In this document: positions 1 to 9,018 of the stretch, in pieces
Layout: the number at the start of each line of letters is the position of its first letter
Numbering within the stretch: the stretch's first letter is position 1
Source: A07HB70 sp964512675
Lineage (GTDB): Archaea > Halobacteriota > Halobacteria > Halobacteriales > Haloferacaceae
DNA length: 48,761 nt
Assembly: GCA_964512675.1 (NCBI GenBank)
Contig: CAZEJR010000018.1
Coordinates: 1-48,761, forward strand
Direction of reading: 5' to 3'
The notes under the pieces: model-generated
Told to the model about the DNA's origin: nothing
Seen by the model: the letters and a program-made list of their open reading frames with translations, nothing else
Database searches by the model: none
Made by a program: the position numbers and the translations under genes

Positions 1-1361
1 TCATCGACGAGCTCGACTCGATCGCGCCGAAACGCGAGGACGTCACCGGCGAGGTGGAGCGCCGTGTGGTCGCCCAGCTGCTGACGATGATGGACGGCCT
101 CGAGACCCGCGGTCAGGTGATCGTCATCGGCGCGACGAACCGTGTCGACTCGGTCGACCCCGCCCTGCGGCGCCCCGGCCGGTTCGACCGCGAGATCGAG
201 ATCGGCGTTCCAGACGAGGTCGGCCGCAAGGAGATCCTCCAGATCCACACCCGCGGGATGCCGCTCTCCGACGACGTCGCCCTGGACACGCTGGCCGACG
301 AGACCCACGGCTTCGTCGGCGCCGACATCGAGAGCCTGACGAAGGAGGCCGCGATGAAGGCGCTCCGGCGCTACCTCCCCGAGATCGACTTAGACGAGGA
401 GGATATCCCGCCGAGCCTCATCGACCGGATGATAGTCAAGCGCGACGACTTCCGGGCTGCGCTGGGCGAGGTCGAGCCGAGCGCGATGCGGGAGGTCCTC
501 GTCGAACTCCCGAAGATCACGTGGGACGACGTCGGCGGGCTGGAGTCGGCCCAACAGCAGGTCGAGGAGGCAGTCGAGTGGCCGCTCTCCCAGCCGGGGC
601 GGTTCGGGCGGATGGGGATCGAGCCGCCGAAAGGCGTCCTGCTGTACGGCCCGCCCGGCACCGGCAAGACACTCATGGCGAAGGCCGTCGCGAACGAGAC
701 GAACGCCAACTTCATCTCGGTGAAGGGGCCACAGCTCCTGTCGAAGTGGGTCGGCGAGTCCGAGAAGGCGATCCGCGAGACGTTCCGCAAGGCCCGGCAG
801 GTGTCGCCGACCGTCATCTTCTTCGACGAACTCGACTCGCTCGCCCCCTCGCGCGGGCAGGAGATGGGCAACAACGTCTCCGAGCGGATGGTCAACCAGC
901 TCCTGACCGAGCTCGACGGGCTGGAGGAGATGGGCAACGTGATGGTCATCGGTGCGACCAACCGGCCGGACATGATCGACCCCGCTCTCCTCCGGTCGGG
1001 CCGGTTCGACCGCCTCGTGATGGTCGGCGAGCCCAGTGTCGGCGGTCGCGAACAGATCCTGAAGATCCACACCCACGACACCCCGCTCGCGCCGGACGTG
1101 AGTCTGCGCGAGGTGGCCGAAATAACGGACGGCTACGTCGGGAGCGACCTCGAGTCGATCGGTCGCGAGGCCGCGATGGAGGCCCTGCGCGAGGACGACG
1201 AGGCAGACGAGGTCGAGATGCGTCACTTCCGGCGCGCGATGGAGGCCGTCCGCCCGACGATAACCGACGACCTGATGAGCTACTACGAACAGGTCGAAGA
1301 GGAGTTCAAAGGCGGTGCCCGCGACCAGATCACCGGCAGCGGTCGGATCGGCTTCCAGTAG
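1..1361 (+). CDS. cdc48: Cdc48/VCP-type AAA+ ATPase, 3' part
   Basis: The reading frame enters from the left edge (first full codon at 3) and ends with TAG at 1359-1361, giving 452 visible residues. It starts inside the D1 Walker B (IDELDSIAPKRE), continues through the D1 sensor GATNRVD and arginine-finger RRPGRFDR, and then contains a complete D2 module: Walker A GPPGTGKT near visible residue 216, Walker B IFFDELDSLAP, second GATNRPD and RSGRFDR. Cdc48/p97 proteins are hexameric unfoldases that extract proteins from complexes and feed them to the proteasome; this role is known for the family and inferred here. The N-domain and D1 Walker A lie outside the window. The next gene (ppk) follows on the same strand after about 145 bp. 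Confidence 0.95.
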   Translation, partial: IDELDSIAPKREDVTGEVERRVVAQLLTMMDGLETRGQVIVIGATNRVDSVDPALRRPGRFDREIEIGVPDEVGRKEILQIHTRGMPLSDDVALDTLADETHGFVGADIESLTKEAAMKALRRYLPEIDLDEEDIPPSLIDRMIVKRDDFRAALGEVEPSAMREVLVELPKITWDDVGGLESAQQQVEEAVEWPLSQPGRFGRMGIEPPKGVLLYGPPGTGKTLMAKAVANETNANFISVKGPQLLSKWVGESEKAIRETFRKARQVSPTVIFFDELDSLAPSRGQEMGNNVSERMVNQLLTELDGLEEMGNVMVIGATNRPDMIDPALLRSGRFDRLVMVGEPSVGGREQILKIHTHDTPLAPDVSLREVAEITDGYVGSDLESIGREAAMEALREDDEADEVEMRHFRRAMEAVRPTITDDLMSYYEQVEEEFKGGARDQITGSGRIGFQ

Positions 1362-1505
1362 CAGCCGGTCCGTGTCGGCGTGTCCTGCCCGTCTCGCTGC
1401 GACCACCAGTGTTAAATCCGGCTCGACAGACGATGACGAAGAGCCGATGTCGAACACGGCACCGTGCGGCCACGCGGCCAGACCACCCGGCGTCGACGCG
1501 GAGCG

Positions 1506-3725
1506 ATGAGCGAGGGGAGCCGGGAGGCGGGTGAGCCGGGGCACGACCCCGATCCAGACGTCGACCTCACCGACAGCAGGTACTACCTGAACCGCGAACT
1601 CTCCGAGCTGGCGTACCAGGAGCGGGTGCTCGAGGAGGGGCTCGACGACCGAAACCCGCCGTTAGAGCGGCTGCGATTCCTCGCGTACTTCACGAAGAAC
1701 ACGGACGAGTTCTTCATGAAGCGCGTCGGGGGGCTGAAACAGCAGATCGAGGCCGGCGTCACGGACCGGTCGCCCGACGGTCGGACGCCGGAAGAGCAGT
1801 GGCGCGCGGTGCTCGACGCCGCAGGACAGCTGTTCGACCGCCAGACGGAGGCCTGGGAGACCCAGCTCCGTCCCGCGCTCGCAGACGCCGGCGTCGACGT
1901 GTCCGACTACGACGACCTGACCGCCGAGCAGCGACAGCGCCTCAGAGACCGGTTCGAGGAGTCGATTCTCCCGACACTCACGCCGCTGTCGTTCGACCCG
2001 GCACACCCGTTTCCGTTCATCTCGAACCTCTCGCTGTCGCTCGCCGTACTGTCGCGCTCCGACGCGGGCAGCGAGGTGACGTTCACCCGGATCAAGGTGC
2101 CGCCGAACCAGTCGCGGCTGGTCGAGGTCGACGACGACCCACGGACGTACGTGCTCCTCGAGGCGGTGATCGAGGCGAACCTCGACCTGCTGTTGCCCGA
2201 CCTCGAGATCGTCGACGTCTCGCGGTTCCGGGTGACGCGCAACGCCGAGGTGCGACGCAACGAGGAGGTCGCAGAGGACCTGATCGAGGTGATCGAGGAG
2301 ATAATCGAACAGCGCCGGTTCGCGACGATCGTCCGCCTGGAGGTGTCAGACGACATCCCGGACCGCTCGCTCGCGGTACTCACCGAGGAACTCGGCGTCG
2401 ACGACTGCGAGGTGTTCCGGCGTGCGGGGCCGATCGACTTCCGCGACTTCTTCGAGCTGACCGAGCTGGACCGCCCCGACCTGAAGCTGGCCGACTGGAC
2501 GCCACAGCCACACCCGCGGCTCGGCTCCGGAGACGACGGCTTCGAGCGTCCGGAGCAGACCACGGACATCTTCGCGGAGATCCAGAACGGCGACATCCTC
2601 GTCCACCATCCGTACCACTCCTTCGAGGACACCGTCCAGCGGTTCCTCGAGGCCGCGGCGTCGGACCCGGACGTCCTCGCGGTGAAGGCGGCGATCTACC
2701 GGACGGCCAGCGACTCGAAGGTGATCCAGAGCCTCATCGACGCCGCGGACAACGGGAAACAGGTCGCCGTGATGGTCGAACTCAAGGCACGGTTCGACGA
2801 GCAGAACAACCTCGAGTGGGTTCGCCGGCTCGAGGAGGAGGGGATCCACGTCGCGTACGGCACGGTCGGGCTGAAGACACACACGAAGACGGCGCTCGTC
2901 GTCCGCGAGGAGGCAGACGGCGTGAACCTCTACTCGCACGTCGGGACGGGCAACTACCACTCCGAGACCGCGAAGGGCTACGTCGACCTCGGAATCCTCA
3001 CCGCCGACCGCGACACCGGACAGGACCTGGCGCGGCTGTTCAACTTCTTTACCGGTCCGACGCTCAACGAGCAGTTCCGGAAGCTGCTGATCGCGCCGGT
3101 GACGATGCGCGAGCGGTTCCACGAACTCGTCCGTCGGGAGGCGCGTCACGCCCGCGCCGGCAGGCGTGCCCGTATCGTCGTGAAGGTCAACGGACTGGAA
3201 GACCCCGAGATCGTCGAGGAGCTGTACAGGGCGTCGATCGCCGGCGTCGAGATCGACCTGATCGTCCGCGACATCTGCCGGCTCCGCCCCGGGCTCGAGG
3301 GCGTGAGCGAGACGGTGACGGTCCACTCGGTCGTCGGCCGGTTCCTGGAGCACTCGCGGGTCTTCTACTTCGAGAACGCCGGCGACCCCGAGTGGTTCGT
3401 CGGGTCGGCGGACTGGATGACCCGCAACCTCGACCACCGGGTCGAGGCGGTCATGCCGGTCGAGTCGGGAGCGATACGCGAACAGCTCCGGTTCGTCCTC
3501 GAGACGGCGCTCCGGGACACCCGCCGGCGCTGGGTGATGGACGCCGACGGGGACTACGAGCAGGTGACCCCGACCGACGGGACGCCGGCTCTGGACACAC
3601 AGGAGACGCTGATGGACGCGACCACGGGAGCCGTCAGGGGCGACCACGCTCGGGGGATGGTCGTCGACGACGGCGTAGACGGGCGGCTGCTCGTCGACAC
3701 CGTCGACCCCGACGACACCGGGTAG
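1506..3725 (+). CDS. ppk: Polyphosphate kinase (PPK1)
   Basis: A 739-residue protein of the usual PPK1 length, which reversibly makes polyphosphate from ATP. The N-terminal PPK domain begins YYLNRELSELAYQERVLEEG. The C-terminal half carries the two phospholipase-D-like catalytic modules: LKTHTKTALV with the histidine normally phosphorylated, followed by SHVGTGNYHSETAKGY, and later HSRVFYF...FVGSADWMTRNLDHRVEA. ATG at 1506 is preferred over an in-frame ATG at 1464 because it starts just before the conserved domain and the extra residues (arginine-rich) are not haloarchaeal in composition. It opens a phosphate block (phosphatase, phoU, pst genes), so a role in phosphate storage linked to uptake is a reasonable inference. 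A TTAAAT box lies at 1412-1417, about 90 nt upstream, and is only a weak promoter candidate. Confidence 0.93.
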   Translation: MSEGSREAGEPGHDPDPDVDLTDSRYYLNRELSELAYQERVLEEGLDDRNPPLERLRFLAYFTKNTDEFFMKRVGGLKQQIEAGVTDRSPDGRTPEEQWRAVLDAAGQLFDRQTEAWETQLRPALADAGVDVSDYDDLTAEQRQRLRDRFEESILPTLTPLSFDPAHPFPFISNLSLSLAVLSRSDAGSEVTFTRIKVPPNQSRLVEVDDDPRTYVLLEAVIEANLDLLLPDLEIVDVSRFRVTRNAEVRRNEEVAEDLIEVIEEIIEQRRFATIVRLEVSDDIPDRSLAVLTEELGVDDCEVFRRAGPIDFRDFFELTELDRPDLKLADWTPQPHPRLGSGDDGFERPEQTTDIFAEIQNGDILVHHPYHSFEDTVQRFLEAAASDPDVLAVKAAIYRTASDSKVIQSLIDAADNGKQVAVMVELKARFDEQNNLEWVRRLEEEGIHVAYGTVGLKTHTKTALVVREEADGVNLYSHVGTGNYHSETAKGYVDLGILTADRDTGQDLARLFNFFTGPTLNEQFRKLLIAPVTMRERFHELVRREARHARAGRRARIVVKVNGLEDPEIVEELYRASIAGVEIDLIVRDICRLRPGLEGVSETVTVHSVVGRFLEHSRVFYFENAGDPEWFVGSADWMTRNLDHRVEAVMPVESGAIREQLRFVLETALRDTRRRWVMDADGDYEQVTPTDGTPALDTQETLMDATTGAVRGDHARGMVVDDGVDGRLLVDTVDPDDTG

Positions 3726-3744
3726 CCGGAGCCAGGGCCGGCAG

Positions 3745-3757
3745 CCGGCGTCGCCGG
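3745..3757. terminator. Hairpin between convergent ppk and phosphatase genes
   Basis: A 5-bp GC stem (CCGGC / GCCGG) with a GTC triloop lies in the 38-bp gap between the ends of the two convergent genes. A longer GTAGC...GCTAC pairing frames it. It could serve as a bidirectional transcript end, but no T-run is present. Confidence 0.3.
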
Positions 3758-3763
3758 ACGGAG

Positions 3764-4525
3764 CTACGTCTCGACGACCTTCCGGGCTGGCCGCTCCCGG
3801 TACGTCTCGCGGGCCGGGACGCTCACCAGTTCGTCGGCGCGGTAGTCGTAGGCAGTCAGGCTGCCGCCGTACACACAGCCGGTGTCGAGGCCAACGGCGT
3901 GGTCGGTGACGACGGGTTCGTCGAGCACGGTGTGCCCGAAGAACACCCGTGGCGACCTACGGTACGTCTCGAACCAGAACGGGCCGTCGTAGCCGTTCTC
4001 CTGTGGCACGGCGCGACGGGTCAACAGCTCCGCGACAGGCTGGTCGGCCAGCGGACGGCGTGGGTCGACGCCGCCGTGGACGGCGATCTCGTCGTCCCAG
4101 GAGACCGCCACCGGGAGCGACCGGAGGTACGCGAGGTCGTCACGGTCGAGGGTCGCCAGCGTCTTGCGGTCGTGGATCAGCTTGTCCTCGTTGTTCCCCC
4201 GGATCGACACGAGGTTCTCCCGCGAGCGGACGAGGTCGACGACCCCGGCGCTGTCGGGACCCTTGCGGACGAGATCGCCGACGAACAGCACCAGATCTCG
4301 GGAGCCGGGGTCAAGCGTCGCGAGCAGGTCTCGGAGCTCTCGCAGACAGCCGTGGACGTCGCCGACGACGTAGACGTCCTCCCACGCCGAGATGTCGACT
4401 CGACGGTGGTGTGCTGCGACGGTCTCGTGCAGGTCGCCGTCGGTCACCGTCACCTCGTCACGGCAGGGAGCCGCGCTGCTCTCCGCGTCTGACACGCCGT
4501 TGCTCACGTCTGTTGCTGTCGACAC
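3764..4525 (-). CDS. PPP-family metallophosphoesterase (protein phosphatase or Ap4A-hydrolase type)
   Basis: A 253-residue calcineurin-like phosphoesterase. The metal-binding motifs are in the right order: GDVHG near residue 54, GDLVRKGPDS about 30 residues later, and GNNEDK (the usual GNHE with His replaced by Asn, as in PrpE/ApaH-like branches). Later histidines (AVHGG, FFGHTVLDEP) complete the site. Substrates in this family are phosphoproteins or dinucleoside polyphosphates, and the sequence does not decide between them. GTG at 4525 is the start; a TATA box at 4561-4567 puts transcription about 12 nt upstream. The gene is convergent with ppk and lies in a phosphate block, which may mean it responds to phosphate, but that is inference. 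The first 45 residues are an unconserved-looking polar tail. Confidence 0.85.
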   Translation of the reverse strand: MSTATDVSNGVSDAESSAAPCRDEVTVTDGDLHETVAAHHRRVDISAWEDVYVVGDVHGCLRELRDLLATLDPGSRDLVLFVGDLVRKGPDSAGVVDLVRSRENLVSIRGNNEDKLIHDRKTLATLDRDDLAYLRSLPVAVSWDDEIAVHGGVDPRRPLADQPVAELLTRRAVPQENGYDGPFWFETYRRSPRVFFGHTVLDEPVVTDHAVGLDTGCVYGGSLTAYDYRADELVSVPARETYRERPARKVVET

Positions 4526-4560
4526 GACGGCTAAAGCGTTCGTATCTGCCGTCTATCGAG

Positions 4561-4567
4561 ATATATA
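4561..4567 (-). promoter_or_regulatory. TATA box of the phosphatase gene, in a divergent promoter region
   Basis: TATATAT lies 36-42 nt upstream of the GTG at 4525, the right distance for a start of transcription about 12 nt before the gene. The same AT-rich patch is the only promoter-like sequence between this gene and the divergent lipoprotein gene at 4653, so it may serve both. Confidence 0.45.
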
Positions 4568-4652
4568 CTGATCTGTACGTCTATCGAACGCGCCGACCGG
4601 CGTGGAGTGACGTAGTCGTGTGGGTTTTGCCGCTCGTGTGACTACGTCGCGT

Positions 4653-5723
4653 GTGAAGCGTCGACGACTCCTCGCCGCGCTCTCGACCGCCGGCACGGGC
4701 GCGCTCGCCGGCTGTGGCGCCCTCGGCGGCGGTCCCGATCCGGCGGCGGAGACAGCCGGGACCGACAGGACCGACGAGACGACGACGGCGCCGTCGCTCC
4801 CGTACGAGGGGCCGTCGCCGCGGACGCTCCTCAACACGCCCCGAGGGCTCCGTCTGCGAAACGCCGCCGGCGCGTCACGGTTCGTCACCGTCGTGCTCGA
4901 CCACGGCGACCGCCAGGTGTTTCTCGACAGCCGCGAGGTGCCGCCGGCGACGCTCGTCGCATACGACGGGCTCGTGCGCCGCCGCGACGACTACCGCGTC
5001 GTCGTCGAGACGGACGCCGGGGGTCGGCACCTCCGCGAGTGGGCCCCGACCCCGTGGACCGGCGACCTCCTCGTGACGCTCGACCGCGACGTGACGAGCC
5101 GTCAGACCGCGACCTGTGGCCCGGAGTGTGGCCCCGCCGACTCCGACCGCGCCCTCGTCCTCGACAACCCGGCGGACGACCCGGTGACGGTCGACGTCCG
5201 TCTCGGGCCGTCGTTCGACCCCGACGTCGCCCGACGCTACCAGGTGCCCGGCGTCGGCCGGCTCTCGCTCCCGGTCTCCCGCTGGTCGGACGACTACCCG
5301 GTGTGGCTCGCGTACGGAGACCGAACCGTCCGTCACGAGTGGCGGACCGCGGACGGCGACCGGATCTACGCCGACGTCTCCGGCCCGCCGCGGCTCCGCT
5401 GTTCGAACGCCCACCGCGACCTCGTCGTCGTGAACCGTCCGGCGCGCGAACGCGAGATCGGGCTCCGTATCGAGGCCGACGGCGAACTCGCGGTCGAGCG
5501 GTCGCTCGTCCTCGGCCCGGAGCGGCGGCGGGCGTTCGCGAACGACGTGCCCCCTGCCGGGGAGTACGGGTTCCGCATCCGGACCGACGACGGCCTCGAC
5601 GAGTCGTTCTCGACGTCGATCTGTCCCGCGCCCGGCCGGATGCTCGTCAACGTCGACGAGCGCGGGGCGGTCGTGACCGTCCGCGGGGCAGAGCCGGAGA
5701 CGGTCGTCGACGGGCGGACGTAG
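4653..5723 (+). CDS. Tat-exported lipoprotein with three repeated beta modules, function unknown
   Basis: A 356-residue protein. It begins VKRRRLLAAL and runs into the lipobox LAGC, a twin-arginine signal with a lipid-anchored Cys, so the mature protein should sit outside the cell on the membrane. GTG at 4653 is chosen because it gives a compact Tat signal; in-frame GTGs at 4620 and 4638 add only a few residues. After a Thr-rich linker there are three similar blocks of about 90-100 residues, each opening with a short strand ending in Asn or Val (LRLRNAAGASR, LVLDNPADDP, LVVVNRPARE) and continuing with alternating strands that look like Ig-type beta sandwiches. Two Cys (TCGPECG) lie between modules 1 and 2. 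No enzyme motif is visible. It is convergent with phoU, ending 8 bp from it, and may be a cell-surface part of the phosphate locus. Confidence 0.8.
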   Translation: MKRRRLLAALSTAGTGALAGCGALGGGPDPAAETAGTDRTDETTTAPSLPYEGPSPRTLLNTPRGLRLRNAAGASRFVTVVLDHGDRQVFLDSREVPPATLVAYDGLVRRRDDYRVVVETDAGGRHLREWAPTPWTGDLLVTLDRDVTSRQTATCGPECGPADSDRALVLDNPADDPVTVDVRLGPSFDPDVARRYQVPGVGRLSLPVSRWSDDYPVWLAYGDRTVRHEWRTADGDRIYADVSGPPRLRCSNAHRDLVVVNRPAREREIGLRIEADGELAVERSLVLGPERRRAFANDVPPAGEYGFRIRTDDGLDESFSTSICPAPGRMLVNVDERGAVVTVRGAEPETVVDGRT

Positions 5724-5731
5724 ACGGTAGT

Positions 5732-6403
5732 CTACTCCAGTAGCTCGTCGTCGTTCTCGACCATGTACAGCGTCCGCGCCGCGACGTTCACCGCGTGGTC
5801 GCCGACCCGCTCGAGGTCCCGGATCGTCAGGAGGAGCCGCCGGACCTCGGGCAACAGCGCCTCGATTTCGTCGGTCGGCAGGTCACCGGAGCCGATGAGG
5901 TTCCTGACGACGGCGTCGCTGACGCCCTCACAGAGGTCGTCGACGACGTCGTCGTACCGGGCGATCTCCCAGCACCGACCGGCGTCGTCGTCCTCGTACG
6001 CCGCCATCGCCTCCTCGAGCATCGACAGCGTCTCCGACCCGATCCGCTGGACGTCGAGATCTGGAAAGAGGTCGCGCTCGGCCTCCAGGGCGTAGCCGGC
6101 GACGTTCGCCGCGAGGTCACCGATCCGCTCGAGGTCGGTGATGATCTTGAACGAGGCAGCGACGAACCGCAGGTCGCTCGCGACCGGCTGCTGGAGCGCG
6201 AACAGGTCGATACAGTCGCTGTCGAGTTCGAGATAGAGGGTGTCGATCGCCTCGTCGCCCTCGATCACCGTCCGTGCGAGCGCTTCGTCCTTCTGCCGGA
6301 GCGCGCACAGCGCGTCCCGGAGCTGGTCGACGACTAGCTCGCTCATGTAGAGCACGTCGGCTCTGAGTTCGGCGAGCCGGTCTTGATACTGTTCCCGTGG
6401 CAC
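5732..6403 (-). CDS. phoU: Phosphate uptake regulator PhoU
   Basis: A 223-residue protein with the two PhoU three-helix repeats. Each repeat carries the metal-contacting pattern of the family: DLERIGDLAANVA in the first and DLERVGDHAVNVA in the second. PhoU proteins sit on the Pst transporter and control its activity and phosphate signalling. It is the last gene of the minus-strand pst operon, starting 54 bp after the pstB stop, the same order as in bacterial pst operons. A second, longer PhoU with a DNA-binding-like domain lies at 12589-13590, so this locus has two distinct PhoU proteins. Confidence 0.95.
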   Translation of the reverse strand: MPREQYQDRLAELRADVLYMSELVVDQLRDALCALRQKDEALARTVIEGDEAIDTLYLELDSDCIDLFALQQPVASDLRFVAASFKIITDLERIGDLAANVAGYALEAERDLFPDLDVQRIGSETLSMLEEAMAAYEDDDAGRCWEIARYDDVVDDLCEGVSDAVVRNLIGSGDLPTDEIEALLPEVRRLLLTIRDLERVGDHAVNVAARTLYMVENDDELLE

Positions 6404-6457
6404 CGTGAGGGTCTCGTCAGCGTGTCTGTCGACGCGTTGTAATCGCTACGTCTCCCG

Positions 6458-7396
6458 TCAGCCGAACTTCCCGGTGATGTAGTCCTCGACGCGCCCGCTC
6501 TCGGGGTCCTCGAATATCTTGTCGGTGTGGTCGTACTCGACGAGCTCGCCGCCGGTGAGGAAGACGGCAGTCTGGTCGGAGATGCGCGCGGCCTGTTGCA
6601 TGTTGTGCGTGACGATGACGACGGTGTACTCCTCGCTCAGGTCGTCGATCAGGTCCTCGATCTTCGCGGTGGCGATCGGGTCGAGCGCGCTCGCCGGCTC
6701 GTCCATCAGCAGCACCTCGGGGTCGGTCGCGAGCGCGCGGGCGATACAGAGCCGCTGTTGTTGCCCGCCGGAGAGCCCGAGCGCGTTGTCGTCGAGCCGT
6801 TCCGAGACCTCCTCCCAGAGCGCGGCCTGCCTCAGTGCCTCCTCGACCAGCCTGGCCTCCGCCTCGGACTCGTCGCGCCCGAGCAGACGCGCGAGGAGCC
6901 CCTTCCGGATGTCGCCGTGCTTGCGCGGCCCGTACGAGACGTTGTCGCGGATCGACTTCGGGAACGGGTTGGGCTGCTGGAACACCATCCCGACGCGCTT
7001 GCGCAGCTCGACGAGGTCCACGCCGTCCTGGTAGATCTCCTCGCCGTCGACACGGACCGACCCGTCGACGCGCGCCGCGGAGATGCGGTCGTTCATCCGG
7101 TTGAGACACCGGAGGAAGGTCGACTTCCCACAGCCCGAGGGGCCGATGAGCGCGGTGACGCTCTTCGCCGGGATCTCCATCGAGATGTCCGTGAGCGCGT
7201 GATCGTCCCCGTAGTGGACGTTCAGGTCCTCCGTGACGATCTGGGCGCGTCCGTCGAACTCGTAGTCGGTCCACGACTCGCGGAGCCGTTCGTCGCTCTC
7301 TCCGGCTGTCGTCACCGACGCGGTGTTCGCCCGACCGCTCTGGCTCTGTGCCGGCTGTGCCTCCTCCGTTTTCTGTGTTGTCTCGGTCTCACTCAT
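6458..7396 (-). CDS. pstB: Phosphate ABC transporter ATP-binding protein PstB
   Basis: A 312-residue ABC ATPase. Visible motifs are Walker A GPSGCGKST, Q-loop region VGMVFQQPNPFPKS (characteristic of PstB), signature LSGGQQQR, Walker B VLLMDEPASALDP and switch THNM. About 55 polar residues precede the nucleotide-binding domain (QIVTEDLNVHYG), longer than in bacterial PstB. The ATG at 7396 overlaps the pstA stop by 4 bp (ATGA), which supports both the start and translational coupling. It would power import of phosphate through PstC and PstA. Confidence 0.96.
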   Translation of the reverse strand: MSETETTQKTEEAQPAQSQSGRANTASVTTAGESDERLRESWTDYEFDGRAQIVTEDLNVHYGDDHALTDISMEIPAKSVTALIGPSGCGKSTFLRCLNRMNDRISAARVDGSVRVDGEEIYQDGVDLVELRKRVGMVFQQPNPFPKSIRDNVSYGPRKHGDIRKGLLARLLGRDESEAEARLVEEALRQAALWEEVSERLDDNALGLSGGQQQRLCIARALATDPEVLLMDEPASALDPIATAKIEDLIDDLSEEYTVVIVTHNMQQAARISDQTAVFLTGGELVEYDHTDKIFEDPESGRVEDYITGKFG

Positions 7397-9018
7397 CTGT
7401 GGAGCCTCCGGCGGAAGTAGTAGCGCGTCGCGATCCCCACCGCGTAGAACGACAGGACGACGACGAGCAGGACGAGGGCCGTCGCCCACGCGAACTGCTC
7501 GCCGTCGCTGATCTGCTGGCCGCCGACGCCGGCGGTGATCAGCGCGTAGAGCTGGTACGGGAGCGCGCTCGTCGCCTGGAGCAGCGCCTCGTTGGAGACG
7601 AACGGCGGTGTCGCGGTGAACTGGAAGCCGCCGATGACGTCGACTGTCTGTCCACCCGGGACGAAGGTGCCGCCGGCCATCGTCAGCAGGATCGGAGCAG
7701 TCTCGCCCGCGATCCGGCCGACCCCGAGGATCACCCCCGTCGCGACGCCGGGAATCGCCGCCGGGAGGACGACGCTCCGGATTGTCTGCCACTTGCTCAC
7801 GCCGAGGGCGGCGCTCGCGTCGCGGTACTCGTCTGGGACGGCCAACATCGCCTCTCTGCTGGTGATGACCACCAGCGGCAGCAACATGAATCCGAGGGTG
7901 AGCATCCCGGCGAGCAGCGACTTCGTCCCGCCGAACCGCGGGATCAGGAACGCGGCGCCGAACAGGCCGAAGACGATGCTCGGGGTCGACCAGAGTCCGT
8001 TTGTGACCACCTCGACGACCGCCGTGAACCGCCCCTGCGAGGCGTACTCCGAGAGGTAGACCGCCGCCCCGACCCCGAGCGGGACCGCGAAGGCGACGGC
8101 GCCGACGACCAGCCAGACCGTGCCGACGATCGCCGGCAGGACGCCGTCTATCTCGACCATCAGCGCGACGCCGTTCATCACGAACGGCCAGCTGACCGGC
8201 AGCGAGAACGTGACACCGAGAAGCGTCACCTGCGGGCCGACACCCGGTCCAACGACGAACCCGCGTGTCAGCCCCGGCACTCCTCTGGACACGACGAACG
8301 CGACGAGTCCGAACAGGACGGCGATAATCGCGGTCGCGTTCAGGTAGACCAGCAGGTACGCGCCGAGGTGTCGCCCCTGTGCGCCGAACCCTCCGTACGC
8401 CTTCGCCGACGACCAGCCGACCAACAGCGCACAGATCCCCACCAGGACGGGGCCGCTGAGCGTCGCGAAGAACGTCACGCCGTTCGAGGAGGGGAAGACA
8501 GCGGGCGACCACGACCACGACGGGCCGACAGCCCCCGTCAGAAAGACGAGTCCGACGGAGACGGCGAAGACGCCGGCGGGGAGCGTCGAGCCGACGTCCT
8601 CGCGGGTGAGTGCCGTCGCCGCGAACGCGCCGACGCCGACGACGGCGCCGACGGCGACCCCGGCGGTCGACCCGAGGCCGAGCGAGTGCGCGCCGACGAG
8701 CGACGCGCTCACGAACCAGATCCCCGAGAACGCCGCCGCGGGGACGAGCCCCGCGCTCCGCTCCGGGTCGGTTCCGGTCAGGCCTAGCCGGGAGGCGGCG
8801 CCGAAGCCGACGACGCCGAGGCCGGCGAGGACGAGCAGTCCGCCCAGCACGACCAGCACGGGCAGCCCGGCGACGGGATCGGTGAGCGAGACGAGTTCGA
8901 ACAGCGCGGCGACCGCGAGGACAAAGAGGAGCGCGGCGAGTGCCGCCGTGCCGCCGGTGAGCAGCTGGAAGCCGCTGGCCTCCTCGCGGACGAGTTCGGT
9001 GCGGGTGACGCCGCTCAT
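7393..9018 (-). CDS. pstA: Phosphate ABC transporter permease PstA, long form
   Basis: A 541-residue membrane protein, close to twice the length of bacterial PstA. Residues from about 290 to the end are the normal permease domain, including the cytoplasmic coupling loop (YRDASAALGVSKWQTIRSV) that contacts PstB. The first 230 or so residues form a separate hydrophobic half with several predicted membrane spans and no PstA motif. The gene starts immediately after the pstC stop (9019) and overlaps pstB. The function of the extra N-terminal half is not evident; it may be a haloarchaeal feature of the family. Confidence 0.93.
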   Translation of the reverse strand: MSGVTRTELVREEASGFQLLTGGTAALAALLFVLAVAALFELVSLTDPVAGLPVLVVLGGLLVLAGLGVVGFGAASRLGLTGTDPERSAGLVPAAAFSGIWFVSASLVGAHSLGLGSTAGVAVGAVVGVGAFAATALTREDVGSTLPAGVFAVSVGLVFLTGAVGPSWSWSPAVFPSSNGVTFFATLSGPVLVGICALLVGWSSAKAYGGFGAQGRHLGAYLLVYLNATAIIAVLFGLVAFVVSRGVPGLTRGFVVGPGVGPQVTLLGVTFSLPVSWPFVMNGVALMVEIDGVLPAIVGTVWLVVGAVAFAVPLGVGAAVYLSEYASQGRFTAVVEVVTNGLWSTPSIVFGLFGAAFLIPRFGGTKSLLAGMLTLGFMLLPLVVITSREAMLAVPDEYRDASAALGVSKWQTIRSVVLPAAIPGVATGVILGVGRIAGETAPILLTMAGGTFVPGGQTVDVIGGFQFTATPPFVSNEALLQATSALPYQLYALITAGVGGQQISDGEQFAWATALVLLVVVLSFYAVGIATRYYFRRRLHR

